Shown in pieces: positions 18,094 through 27,034 of a stretch of DNA of 64,000 nucleotides. Under the pieces are notes generated by a model, which was not told the origin of the DNA, ran no database searches, and was given only the letters and a program-made list of their open reading frames with translations. This DNA comes from an uncultured Flavobacteriales bacterium (lineage in GTDB: Bacteria; Bacteroidota; Bacteroidia; Palsa-965), in assembly GCA_937974275.1 (NCBI GenBank), contig CALJIF010000055.1, positions 1-64,000 of the forward strand, read 5' to 3'. Made by a program: the position numbers and the translations under genes. Position 1 is the first letter of the stretch, and each line of letters begins with the position of its first letter.

Positions 18094-18208
18094 TGCGAAA
18101 TATAGCAAAAAGCCCTTGATTGTGTTAAGTTTAAGTCGTTTTTATCCGGCTGAGTTGCGGCATAGTCAATAACGTCTAAGATTTCGAATTACGGAACAAT
18201 TAGATAGC

Positions 18209-18216
18209 TATATTTG
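18209..18216 (+). promoter_or_regulatory. -7 box TATATTTG for pntA
   Basis: Exact TAnnTTTG, 54 nt before the pntA ATG at 18271. It gives a normal-length leader, unlike the close-spaced boxes elsewhere in the window. No clear -33 element. Confidence 0.55.
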
Positions 18217-18270
18217 CAACCTACCTGCAATTTTCAACACTATTGTTTTCACGATAATTCAAGCATACTT

Positions 18271-19818
18271 ATGAAAGTAGGAGTTCCTTCTGAGATTTCC
18301 CCCGGTGAATTAAGGGTGGCTGCAACACCTAAAACTATTAAACGCCTGCAAAAACAGGGTTTTGAAGTTTACATACAGCGCGGAGCAGGAAGCAAAGCCA
18401 ATTTTTCTGACAAAGAGTTTGAAGAAGCGGGTGCTAAACTGGTAAACACCGCCGCTGAAATTTACGGGCAGTCTGACATAGTCCTTAAAGTAAAAGAGCC
18501 CAGCACTGAAGAAGTGGCTATGATGAAAGAAGGCCTGGTGCTGTTGAGCTATTTGTGGCCTGCACAAAATCAGGAATTATTAAAAGTATTGGCGGCCAAG
18601 AAAGTGAATGCTGTGGCGATGGATGCCATACCGCGTATTTCACGTGCTCAAAAAATGGACGTGTTATCGTCTATGGCCAATATCGCAGGATATCGTTCGG
18701 TTATTGAAGGATCATTTCATTTCGGACGATTCCTTAACGGTCAAATTACCGCAGCCGGTAAAGTTGATCCTGCTAAAGTGTTAGTGATTGGTGCCGGTGT
18801 TGCAGGATTGGCAGCAATTGGCGCAGCAAATTCATTAGGTGCCATCGTTCGTGCATTTGATACACGAAAAGAAGTTGCTGAACAAATTCAATCAATGGGA
18901 GCATCATTCCTTACCGTTGAAATTGATGAAGACGGCGCAACAGCTTCGGGTTATTCCAAAGAGATGAGTAAGGAATTCATCGAAGCAGAAATGAAGCTCT
19001 TTTTGGAACAAGCGAAAGAAGTAGACATCATTATCACTACCGCTCAGATTCCGGGAAAATCTGCACCAAAACTTATTTTAGATTATCACGTTGCAGCAAT
19101 GAAGCCGGGCTCTGTTATTGTTGACCTTGCTGCTTCAACTGGCGGTAACTGCGTTCTTACAAAACCCGGTGAAGTTTACACTACCGACAACGGCGTAACT
19201 ATTGTCGGTAAACTGAATCAATTGCCGAATCAGGCTTCGCAATTGTACGGCAACAACTTGTGTCATTTGTTGGATGACATGGGTAAGGCTGAGAAATTTA
19301 AAATTGACATGGAAGATGCTGTGGTTTCCCGAGCCATGGTAACTTATAACGGCAACATCAATTGGCCTCCTGCTCCATTGCAGGTTAGCCCAACAGCAGG
19401 CGGCGGTGCCAAAAAAGTTGCGGCTCCGACAGCAGAAGAAATTAAAGCTGCGGACGAAGCTAAAGCCAAGAAAACAGCTATCAACACGGTAATTAGCATT
19501 GGTGTTGTTGGTGCATTATTATTATTGGTTGGAGCATTTGCACCATCAGCGTTTATTCAGCACTTTACGGTTTTCGTTTTAGCGGTGTTTGTCGGATGGC
19601 AGGTGATCACGAACGTTACACATGCATTGCACACCCCGCTCATGGCGGTAACAAATGCCATCAGTGGTATCATTATCGTCGGAGGTTTGTTGCAAACGAA
19701 AAATGATGCTTCCAACATCATGACCATTTTAGCTACTGTCGCCATTTTAGTTGCAAGCATTAATATCGTTGGTGGATTTGTGGTGACACACCGTATGCTC
19801 AAAATGTTCAAGAAATAA
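18271..19818 (+). CDS. pntA: NAD(P)+ transhydrogenase subunit alpha
   Basis: 515 residues from the ATG at 18271; the longer frame from 18214 adds only a non-conserved lead. It starts MKVGVPSE, as in alanine-dehydrogenase/transhydrogenase N-domains. The NAD-binding Rossmann motif GAGVAG is at 174-179. About four transmembrane helices fill residues 420-515 after an Ala/Lys-rich linker, so this is the full-length E. coli-type alpha subunit (510 residues there), not a split PntAA/PntAB. With PntB it couples proton entry to hydride transfer from NADH to NADP+, supplying NADPH. Inner membrane. pntB follows after 52 nt. Confidence 0.96.
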   Translation: MKVGVPSEISPGELRVAATPKTIKRLQKQGFEVYIQRGAGSKANFSDKEFEEAGAKLVNTAAEIYGQSDIVLKVKEPSTEEVAMMKEGLVLLSYLWPAQNQELLKVLAAKKVNAVAMDAIPRISRAQKMDVLSSMANIAGYRSVIEGSFHFGRFLNGQITAAGKVDPAKVLVIGAGVAGLAAIGAANSLGAIVRAFDTRKEVAEQIQSMGASFLTVEIDEDGATASGYSKEMSKEFIEAEMKLFLEQAKEVDIIITTAQIPGKSAPKLILDYHVAAMKPGSVIVDLAASTGGNCVLTKPGEVYTTDNGVTIVGKLNQLPNQASQLYGNNLCHLLDDMGKAEKFKIDMEDAVVSRAMVTYNGNINWPPAPLQVSPTAGGGAKKVAAPTAEEIKAADEAKAKKTAINTVISIGVVGALLLLVGAFAPSAFIQHFTVFVLAVFVGWQVITNVTHALHTPLMAVTNAISGIIIVGGLLQTKNDASNIMTILATVAILVASINIVGGFVVTHRMLKMFKK

Positions 19819-19870
19819 TTCGTCAAGAAATCATTAACGTTATCCTGATTTAAGGAATTAATTGAGAGTT

Positions 19871-21268
19871 ATGTTTATAGCAAAGGAAATTCAAACAGCA
19901 GCATACTTATTCGCCAGTATTCTGTTCATATTAAGCTTAAGCGGTTTATCCTCACAAGAATCTGCAAAGCGCGGTGTATTGTACGGCATTGTAGGTATGA
20001 TCATCGCGATCATTGCAACCGTTTTGGGTAAAGGAGTTGAAGGGCATATTTACATTATTGGCGCTATTGCGATTGCCTCCGTAATCGGAATTATGGTGGC
20101 GCGTAAAGTTGAAATGACCGCCATGCCGCAATTGGTTGCCATTTTGCACAGCTTTGTCGGATTAGCGGCAGTTTTAGTTGGATTCGGATCTTATCTCGAC
20201 CCCAACACACAAAGCTTAACAGGAGCTGCGCACACGATACATTTGGTTGAGGTATTCGTCGGCATCTTTATCGGAGCAATTACGTTCACCGGATCAATTA
20301 TCGCGTGGGGGAAATTGGACGGTAAAGTTCCATCTAAGCCCTGGAGTTTTGCCGGCCTTCAGACAATGAACCTCGTATTGTTTCTTGCTTGCGTTGCATT
20401 GGGTGTTTTGTTTTGCCGTGCAGAAGGCACGTCAGGCATGTTATATCTGGGCATCATGACGTTAATAGCTTCATTTATCGGTGTTGTACTAGTAATGGCA
20501 ATTGGCGGTGGTGACATGCCGGTAGTAGTAAGTATGTTAAACTCGTATTCCGGCTGGGCAGCATCTGCAGCAGGATTTATGTTGAGTAATGACTTGCTGA
20601 TTGTTACCGGAGCATTGGTTGGAAGTTCCGGTGCAATTCTGTCTATGCACATGTGTCATGCAATGAATCGTTCCTTCTTCTCAGTAATTTTTGCAAGCGG
20701 CGGATCATCCAACAAAGGCATGGAGAAGAAAGCGATGGAAGGTGAAGTAACATCACTCAACCACGAAGAAGTAGCGGCATTATTAAAAGAAGCAAAGTCT
20801 GTAGTTATTGTTCCGGGTTACGGGATGGCTGTAGCGAAAGCGCAATATCCGATTTATGAGATGGTGCAAAAATTGCGCAATGCAGGAAAGAATGTGCGCT
20901 TTGCGATTCACCCGGTTGCAGGTCGTTTGCCGGGCCACATGAACGTATTACTTGCGGAAGCTAATGTGCCGTACGATATCGTTCTGGAGATGGATGAAAT
21001 TAATGATGACATGCCCGATACGGATGTTGTGATGGTAATCGGTGCGAATGACGTTGTGAATCCGAGTGCGCAAGACGATCCTGCAAGTTCAATTTACGGT
21101 ATGCCTGTTATTGAAGCGTGGAAAGCAGAAAAAGTAATTATCCTGAAACGTTCGATGTCTGCAGGATATTCGGGGGAAGACAATCCATTGTTTTACAAAC
21201 CGAATTCTGAAATGCTTTACGGTGATGCTAAAGCGAGTGTCGATAAAATATTACAGCATTTAAATTAA
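19871..21268 (+). CDS. pntB: NAD(P)+ transhydrogenase subunit beta
   Basis: 465 residues from the ATG at 19871 (E. coli PntB is 462); a TTG at 19862 is possible. About eight or nine transmembrane helices occupy residues 1-265. The soluble NADP(H)-binding domain III follows, with GYGMAVAKAQ starting at residue 316, HPVAGRLPGHMNVLLAEA, GANDVVNP and KRSMSAGYSG, all expected motifs. It partners with PntA as the proton-translocating transhydrogenase in the inner membrane. A terminator follows at 21275. Confidence 0.96.
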   Translation: MFIAKEIQTAAYLFASILFILSLSGLSSQESAKRGVLYGIVGMIIAIIATVLGKGVEGHIYIIGAIAIASVIGIMVARKVEMTAMPQLVAILHSFVGLAAVLVGFGSYLDPNTQSLTGAAHTIHLVEVFVGIFIGAITFTGSIIAWGKLDGKVPSKPWSFAGLQTMNLVLFLACVALGVLFCRAEGTSGMLYLGIMTLIASFIGVVLVMAIGGGDMPVVVSMLNSYSGWAASAAGFMLSNDLLIVTGALVGSSGAILSMHMCHAMNRSFFSVIFASGGSSNKGMEKKAMEGEVTSLNHEEVAALLKEAKSVVIVPGYGMAVAKAQYPIYEMVQKLRNAGKNVRFAIHPVAGRLPGHMNVLLAEANVPYDIVLEMDEINDDMPDTDVVMVIGANDVVNPSAQDDPASSIYGMPVIEAWKAEKVIILKRSMSAGYSGEDNPLFYKPNSEMLYGDAKASVDKILQHLN

Positions 21269-21274
21269 TTCCTG

Positions 21275-21304
21275 AAAGAGCGACGATTCAAGTCGCTCTT
21301 TTTG
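21275..21304 (+). terminator. Terminator of the pntAB operon
   Basis: AAAGAGCGAC (21275-21284) pairs with GTCGCTCTTT (21292-21301) around a 7-nt loop, with T residues continuing after it. Confidence 0.85.
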
Positions 21305-21374
21305 TTTCACTGCAATCGACTCATTATTACGCACAAGTTCATGATGTACTGATGAAATTCACTGAACTTCAATT

Positions 21375-21382
21375 TACCTTCG
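21375..21382 (+). promoter_or_regulatory. Near -7 box TACCTTCG, 4 nt before the start codon
   Basis: One mismatch to TAnnTTTG. It sits directly before the YkgJ-type gene. An identical TACCTTCG sits 3 nt before the convergent gene that starts at 22651 (22662-22655, minus strand). Confidence 0.4.
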
Positions 21383-21386
21383 CGTC

Positions 21387-21869
21387 ATGAATCTTGATGA
21401 TTTCAGAAAACAATCAGTGGCTTTGCGAGGACAAAACGAAAAGTTGTTCGCTAAGTTGAAACGAACGAAACCCGCTAATCTGGAAGCAGTTGTACATCAA
21501 TTGCATGATGAAGCATTTGAGGAAATCGATTGTTTAAAATGTGCGAACTGTTGCAAAACCACTTCACCCATTTTCTATCAACGCGACATTGAACGTGTAG
21601 CGCATCACCTCCGCATGAAACCGGGAGCATTTATTGATAAGTATCTGCATCTGGATGAAGACGGCGACTATGTGTTGAACTCAGCCCCATGCCCTTTTCT
21701 GGATGCCGACAACTATTGTTTAGTATACGAGCATAGGCCTAATGCATGTCGTGAATATCCGCATACCGACAGAAAAAAGGTGGTACAAATCATGGATCTC
21801 ACCATGAAGAATACAATGGTGTGTCCTGCAGTGCTGCACATTGCCAAAAAGCTGAATGAAATTTACTGA
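21387..21869 (+). CDS. YkgJ-type zinc/iron-chelating cysteine-cluster protein
   Basis: 160 residues, cytoplasmic. The CLKCANCCKTTSP segment at about 52 starts the family pattern C..C..CC, followed by CPFLDADNYC and CLVYEHRPNACREYPH at about 110-130, so all expected cysteines are present. Family members probably bind Fe-S or zinc; their reaction is not established. The gene ends in a 7-nt tail-to-tail overlap with the gene at 21863-22651 on the other strand. A near -7 box lies immediately before its start, so its mRNA may have little or no leader. Confidence 0.88.
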   Translation: MNLDDFRKQSVALRGQNEKLFAKLKRTKPANLEAVVHQLHDEAFEEIDCLKCANCCKTTSPIFYQRDIERVAHHLRMKPGAFIDKYLHLDEDGDYVLNSAPCPFLDADNYCLVYEHRPNACREYPHTDRKKVVQIMDLTMKNTMVCPAVLHIAKKLNEIY

Positions 21870-22651
21870 ACCGCGTGAACTTTTCGCCAGGAGCGAACCA
21901 AAGGTCCTCGCGTCCATGAACCCAATTGATCGGGAGGTAAATAGTCGTACCAATTCATAGTTTCATTTTCAAACGTAACTACGTAGGACTTTGCTTCATA
22001 ACTATTGTAAACAGTGATGACATCGGGTTCATCGGCATCTATTTCTTCAGAATTCGTGTAATAATATTTCCAGTTCTTCCAATCTGCAACGCCACCGCTT
22101 TCAGTCAGAATAATGGTATCCGATTGATCCGTCCACTGCCCTTCCAACAGCAGTTGATTAATTGCTACTTCTTTGGGCGACATAACGTATTTATCGCGAT
22201 AACAAACGCTGTCCGAAATTTGCTGATAAGAATATTCTTTCCGGGAATCGCTCAACAACAAGAAACCATTATCTAATCGTTGAAGCCACCACCTCTCTTC
22301 ACTTGTTAAGCGTGAATCGTACCAGCGCCATTGCAACGTATCATTAACACACGAGGCAATTACATTCGAGCGAATTTCAGATAACACCGGAGAGTAATTC
22401 CACCAATTCAGCAATGTATCACGAAGCGGTGATTGAAAATTAAAAATCAGTTCAGGAAACCTTTCCTGTGAGCTGTTTGCATAAACCCACGAACGATAAA
22501 GAGTAAGTGTATCCAGGTATGAGGTAGAAACCCAGGAACCTTGCAGACGTTTCGATTCCGCTGCTAAAGTTGCATCGTTAAAACAACGACTGTTCTTTGT
22601 AGCACAACCGGACGCAAGCAGCAGAATAAATAACAACTTTCGAAAAAGCAT
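21863..22651 (-). CDS. Lipoprotein of unknown function
   Basis: 262 residues. The lipobox LASGC gives lipidated Cys16 after a Leu-rich segment. The mature part is rich in Trp and Tyr and seems to hold two similar lipocalin-like or beta-barrel halves: GSWVSTSYLDTLTLY and GQWTDQSDTIILTES each start with G.W and a DT.(T/I)L element, so an internal duplication is possible. No named family recognised. Its 3' end overlaps the YkgJ-type gene. TACCTTCG lies 3 nt before the ATG. Confidence 0.75.
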   Translation of the reverse strand: MLFRKLLFILLLASGCATKNSRCFNDATLAAESKRLQGSWVSTSYLDTLTLYRSWVYANSSQERFPELIFNFQSPLRDTLLNWWNYSPVLSEIRSNVIASCVNDTLQWRWYDSRLTSEERWWLQRLDNGFLLLSDSRKEYSYQQISDSVCYRDKYVMSPKEVAINQLLLEGQWTDQSDTIILTESGGVADWKNWKYYYTNSEEIDADEPDVITVYNSYEAKSYVVTFENETMNWYDYLPPDQLGSWTRGPLVRSWRKVHAVQ

Positions 22652-22654
22652 GGG

Positions 22655-22662
22655 CGAAGGTA
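22655..22662 (-). promoter_or_regulatory. Near -7 box TACCTTCG, 3 nt before the start codon
   Basis: Same 8-mer and nearly the same spacing as at 21375-21382 in front of the convergent neighbour. A palindrome CGTTGCAACG (22703-22712) lies further upstream in the intergenic region. Confidence 0.4.
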
Positions 22663-22811
22663 ATAGGAATTACCACTCGTGATCGTCTTCATCTGATATC
22701 ATCGTTGCAACGGCACTTGCCCTTCACCGCGCAAGGTTGTATCTTCACTTGAGAAATACCACAATCCTCTGCTCTATTAAGTGATTATTCTCCGGTCTTA
22801 ATTCAATTCAT

Positions 22812-25577
22812 ATGAAGCGATTTATTATTCCTGTTACAGTAGGAATTGCAGCAACTGTTTTTGTTATCTCCCGCTCCTCCGAACACGTTCAAATTGCGGG
22901 AGATGCAATGGAAGAGTCTGTATCAAAACGGAAACAGTGGGAACTGCAACGATTGGCAGGTCCTGACGGAAAACTACCCGAGAATATTCGCGAGCTGGAA
23001 TTGATGTATTCGAGCACATTGCCCAATGATGCTGCATTCGCTCATCACAGCATGAATCGTATGCAGACAGCCTGGACTTCTCGTGGACCGCATAATGTAG
23101 GCGGACGTACACGAGGATTTGCTATTGATCGCATGAATGAAAGTCATTTACTGGCCGGCAGTACAAGTGGAGGCATTTGGGAATCTAATGACGGTGGTGC
23201 AACGTGGCAGAAGGTAACACCGGCATTGGCTTATCACGGCATTACTTGCTTAGTTCAAGATCCTCGTCCGGGGAAACACCAAATTTGGTATGCAGGATCA
23301 GGTGAAGCGTACGGACAATCTGCAAGTGGCGGTAACGCGTATTTTTTGGGCAATGGTATGTTGAAGAGTACGGATAATGGTGCAACATGGCAACCATTAG
23401 CAGCTACCACAACCAATACACCACAATCTTTCGATTCATTTTGGGACATGAACTGGAATGTAGCGTTGGATAAAAATGACACGATCAACGATATAGTTTA
23501 TGCTGCGTGTTTGGGCGGCATTTACAAATCAGTTAACGGTGGAACTAATTGGACTGTTGTGCGAGGCGGCAGTACATCTGCATATTCATATTTCACTGAT
23601 GTAGCTGTTGCGGATTCAGGCATCGTGTATGCTACGTTAAGTTCTGATGGTCCTCAGCGCGGCATCTGGAGAAGTAATGATCAGGGCTCATCGTGGACGA
23701 AAATTTCTACTTCTCTATTCGGTGATTCTTTATGCAATCGTGTGGTGATGGGAATTAATCCAAGCAATAACAATGAAATTTATTTTCTCGGCAACACAGA
23801 AGGTTTGGGAATGCCCGACACCAACTTTAACGGAGACGTAGAATACAATGTGCTGTGGAGATACACCTACATCAACGGTAATGGATCCGGCAGCGGTGGG
23901 CAGTGGGAAGACTTGAGCATGAATTTGCCAACCGGACAACAACAAGGAATTTTCAGTGACTTCAATGCACAAGGTTCGTATGATTTAGTTGTTGCTGTTA
24001 AACCCGATGATCCGAATACAGTTTTCATCGGTGGAACGAACACATACCGCAACACGAATCGTTTCAACGATACCACATCAACAACGTACATAGGTGGTTA
24101 TGAACCGTACACTAATTTTCCGTTTATCGGAAGTTATACCAATCATCATCCTGATCAGCACGCATTTGCCTTCTCACCGTCCAATCCTAATGTATTCTTC
24201 AATGCCAATGATGGCGGCATTTTTAAGACCACCAATTGCATGGCACAAAGTGTTTCATGGCAATCGCTGAACAATGGTTACCTCACTACACAGTATTACA
24301 CTGTCGCCTTAGATCACGGAACACCCAACAGTGATATTATCGTTGGCGGTTTACAAGATAATGGCACCTGGTGGACGAATACTGCAAGTGCAACTGCACC
24401 ATGGTCGCATGTTCGTGGTGGTGATGGATCGTATTGCGCGATAGAAGACGGAGCAGGCATGTACTACTTCTCCATTCAAAATGGAAAAATGAATAAAGCG
24501 CAAGTGGATAACAACGGAAATGTAACCGGTTATCGACGAATCGATCCGATTGGAGCAGAAGATTATTTATTCATCAATCCATTTACATTGGATCCGAACA
24601 ATCAAAACATCATGTACATGGCGGGAGGAAAATATTTGTGGAGAAACGATAATCTTGCCGGTATTCCGCTCGACAATCAATGGGACTCTATCAGCACCAA
24701 TTGGGTGCGTTGGAATGATTCCGTGCCAACCGCAAATTCCAGAATCACTGCTGTGCACGCGTGCAAAACGCCGGCCAACCGTGTATTCTACGGCACTGAC
24801 AAGAAGCGTATATATCGTGTTGACAATGCCAATGTCGGAACACCAACTCCAATTGATGTCACGCCAACCGCATTCCCAAGCACGGGTTATATCAGCTGTA
24901 TTACTACTAATCCGAATAACGGCAATGAAGTGATCGTGGCATTTTCCAACTACAGCATTTACAGCATCTGGAGAAGTCCGGATGGTGGTACCACTTGGAA
25001 TAAAGCAGGGGGTAATCTGGAGCAATTTGCAACGGGTTCCGGCAATGGTCCTTCCGTTCGTTGGGTGAGTGTATTACCTGTTTCGGATGGTACAATTTAC
25101 CTTGCTGCAACCAGTACAGGTTTATACGCAACGGATACACTTAACGACATCAACACCGTTTGGGTGCGTCAGGGTGAAACTACTATTGGGGCTGTAGTAT
25201 GCGATATGATTGATACGCGTATTTCCGATGGTCGCGTTGTTGTAGGTACGCATGCGAACGGCGTGTATAGCGCAACAATTACAAGTGTCAATGATATCGT
25301 CACGGTAAATGATTTTGAACAAATAAATAATCAGTTGCTTGCTTACCCGGTGCCTTTTGCGGATGATTTCACTGTAGAGATTCCAATGGAAAATAATGGC
25401 AATGCGCTCGTTGAAATATTTAACCTGAACGGACAAAGCGTTTATTCGCAGCAGCTTGTTGCAACGGGCGCATCAATGATTACCCACAAGGTTAATTCCA
25501 TCACTGCGCCCGGAACATATATTGTTCGTGTCACTCAGAATGGGAAAGCCCGACATGCCAAAGTGATTAGACGTTAA
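22812..25577 (+). CDS. Large BNR/sialidase-like repeat protein with T9SS sorting domain
   Basis: 921 residues. Signal-like N-terminus (MKRFIIPVTVGIAATVFVIS). The body has many BNR/Asp-box repeats (ESNDGGATWQKV, STDNGATWQPL, SVNGGTNWTVV, SNDQGSSWTKI, SPDGGTTWNKA) of the kind that form VPS10/sialidase-type propellers; no catalytic sialidase residues can be assigned. The C-terminal 80 residues are a T9SS sorting domain (AYPVPFADDFTVEI, VEIFNLNGQSVYSQ, HAKVIRR). It should be a cell-surface or secreted propeller that binds protein or glycan. Single gene; the next ORF starts 54 nt downstream. Confidence 0.92.
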   Translation: MKRFIIPVTVGIAATVFVISRSSEHVQIAGDAMEESVSKRKQWELQRLAGPDGKLPENIRELELMYSSTLPNDAAFAHHSMNRMQTAWTSRGPHNVGGRTRGFAIDRMNESHLLAGSTSGGIWESNDGGATWQKVTPALAYHGITCLVQDPRPGKHQIWYAGSGEAYGQSASGGNAYFLGNGMLKSTDNGATWQPLAATTTNTPQSFDSFWDMNWNVALDKNDTINDIVYAACLGGIYKSVNGGTNWTVVRGGSTSAYSYFTDVAVADSGIVYATLSSDGPQRGIWRSNDQGSSWTKISTSLFGDSLCNRVVMGINPSNNNEIYFLGNTEGLGMPDTNFNGDVEYNVLWRYTYINGNGSGSGGQWEDLSMNLPTGQQQGIFSDFNAQGSYDLVVAVKPDDPNTVFIGGTNTYRNTNRFNDTTSTTYIGGYEPYTNFPFIGSYTNHHPDQHAFAFSPSNPNVFFNANDGGIFKTTNCMAQSVSWQSLNNGYLTTQYYTVALDHGTPNSDIIVGGLQDNGTWWTNTASATAPWSHVRGGDGSYCAIEDGAGMYYFSIQNGKMNKAQVDNNGNVTGYRRIDPIGAEDYLFINPFTLDPNNQNIMYMAGGKYLWRNDNLAGIPLDNQWDSISTNWVRWNDSVPTANSRITAVHACKTPANRVFYGTDKKRIYRVDNANVGTPTPIDVTPTAFPSTGYISCITTNPNNGNEVIVAFSNYSIYSIWRSPDGGTTWNKAGGNLEQFATGSGNGPSVRWVSVLPVSDGTIYLAATSTGLYATDTLNDINTVWVRQGETTIGAVVCDMIDTRISDGRVVVGTHANGVYSATITSVNDIVTVNDFEQINNQLLAYPVPFADDFTVEIPMENNGNALVEIFNLNGQSVYSQQLVATGASMITHKVNSITAPGTYIVRVTQNGKARHAKVIRR

Positions 25578-25619
25578 TAGTTTTTGAAAACTGAACGCAA
25601 AACATGCATCCATACCATG

Positions 25620-25627
25620 TAGTTTTG
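25620..25627 (+). promoter_or_regulatory. -7 box TAGTTTTG, 4 nt before the start codon
   Basis: Exact TAnnTTTG immediately upstream of the UPF0316 gene, giving a predicted leaderless transcript. No -33 element at expected spacing. Confidence 0.5.
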
Positions 25628-25631
25628 CATC

Positions 25632-26207
25632 ATGTCAATTCCGGACGACGTTATTAATTACGTCATTTTACCATTACTGATTTTTATTGCACGCATGAGT
25701 GATGTGACACTCGCCACGCTTCGCAATATTTTTATCTCGAAAGGTTTTCGCAAGATTGTACCGTTTATCGGTTTTTTCGAAGTGTTGATATGGTTGATCG
25801 CCATGAAGCAGGTGATGAATCATGTGGATAATGTTTTCTCCTATTTGGCATGGGCATCGGGCTTTGCAATGGGCACTTACGTCGGTATGCGCATCGAAGA
25901 ACGTCTGGCATTAGGAACACAGGTAATCCGAATCATTGCCAGCAGCAGTATCAACAATCAGAATCTTATTGATGCATTAAGTGCAAAAGGTTATGGTATT
26001 ACGATACTCGACGGACAAGGTGCAAAAGGTCCGGTAAAGTTGATTTTTACGGTGGTAGCGAGAAAAAATGTTTTGGATGTAATTGCCACTATTGAAGCTG
26101 TTCAACCTAATGCATTTTACAGTATAGAAGATGTGCGCAATGCAGAACATGGTGTATTCAAACCCGGAACACGTCGTTTATCAATCCGAAAAATGTTTTT
26201 TAAGTAA
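25632..26207 (+). CDS. UPF0316 / DUF5698-DUF2179 membrane protein
   Basis: 191 residues. The first 90 residues contain three hydrophobic segments (DUF5698-like; RMSDVTLATLRNIFISKG is the characteristic stretch), followed by a cytoplasmic DUF2179 domain (residues about 95-175) with KGYGITILDGQGAKGPV and a FTVVARK strand. This matches the UPF0316 family in length and order. Biochemical role unknown; DUF2179-type domains may bind small ligands. Inner membrane. Confidence 0.9.
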   Translation: MSIPDDVINYVILPLLIFIARMSDVTLATLRNIFISKGFRKIVPFIGFFEVLIWLIAMKQVMNHVDNVFSYLAWASGFAMGTYVGMRIEERLALGTQVIRIIASSSINNQNLIDALSAKGYGITILDGQGAKGPVKLIFTVVARKNVLDVIATIEAVQPNAFYSIEDVRNAEHGVFKPGTRRLSIRKMFFK

Positions 26208-26297
26208 CAAATCAAAAACTGACTACAATCAGTTTAAGAGTTGACCATCGGCATATTCCAAAATCACGTTCAGGTCTTTCTTTGAAGAAAAAAAGAT

Positions 26298-26705
26298 ATG
26301 AGCAAAATTGGAATTTGGATGGATCATTACACTGCCCATTGCATCATCGGAGATAAGGGAATTGTGGCTACCATCAAGAATCAACACGAGAGCCAACCGC
26401 GTTATGAAGGTGAAGGTTCCAATGAAACGCAAGTGGCTCAATCACGTTTCGGGAATAACGAATACAAAACGAATCAAATCGAAAAAAATACGCTGAAAAG
26501 CTATTTTCAAAGTGTTGCTGACTTCGCAAAAGACTATCAACACATTTTGATATTCGGGCCAACAACAGCAAAAAAGGAATTCTTTAATGTTGTAATGGAT
26601 GACTCCCGCTTCGATGGCAAAACACTGCACATGGAAAATTCTGACAAGCTCACCGACAACCAAATGGTAGCGTTTGTTCGAGAGTTTTATTCAGATGTAA
26701 AGTAA
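26298..26705 (+). CDS. Small conserved protein (MSKIGIWMD family)
   Basis: 135 residues, no signal peptide. The start IGIWMDHYTAHCI, the late HILIFGPTTAKKEF and the end DNQMVAFVREFY match a small conserved family known from Bacteroidota and others that resembles eRF1-domain-like or host-attachment-like small proteins; the name is tentative. The middle (residues 30-60) is polar and disordered-looking. Function not known. Single gene. Confidence 0.7.
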   Translation: MSKIGIWMDHYTAHCIIGDKGIVATIKNQHESQPRYEGEGSNETQVAQSRFGNNEYKTNQIEKNTLKSYFQSVADFAKDYQHILIFGPTTAKKEFFNVVMDDSRFDGKTLHMENSDKLTDNQMVAFVREFYSDVK

Positions 26706-27034
26706 GTACGACCACCATGAATTGAATGCGTCAATTCAATTCTACTTGACTTTACCGAGCATTGGGCATATATTCGTTGTTGTATTTGTAGTTACAGTTT
26801 AAGCACTGTTCCACACTAATGACGCTAAGGAAATTATAACCTCAATAGATCTATAGTCCAATTCAGACAATCACTTCACACGATATTAAATTCGATTTCC
26901 GGTGAATTAGTGATTACAATCTTGTTAGTGTATCAAATTCGACATACACGTTAACAGTGCTTAATCCATTTTTTTACGCGTTGAACGGGCGAAAACAGCT
27001 ATCTTTAGGACCTATTTCCAACAGAAAATAACCT
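26706..27034. other. Gene-free region of 329 bp with a 12-bp inverted repeat
   Basis: TTAAGCACTGTT at 26799-26810 is the exact reverse complement of AACAGTGCTTAA at 26953-26964. An inner ACACTAA (26813-26819) matches TTAGTGT (26925-26931), so the arms are nested. I see no coding potential. A near -7 box (TATCTTTA) for scoA is at 27000-27007. Possibilities are a structured RNA, a small miniature element or a regulatory region. Confidence 0.45.
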
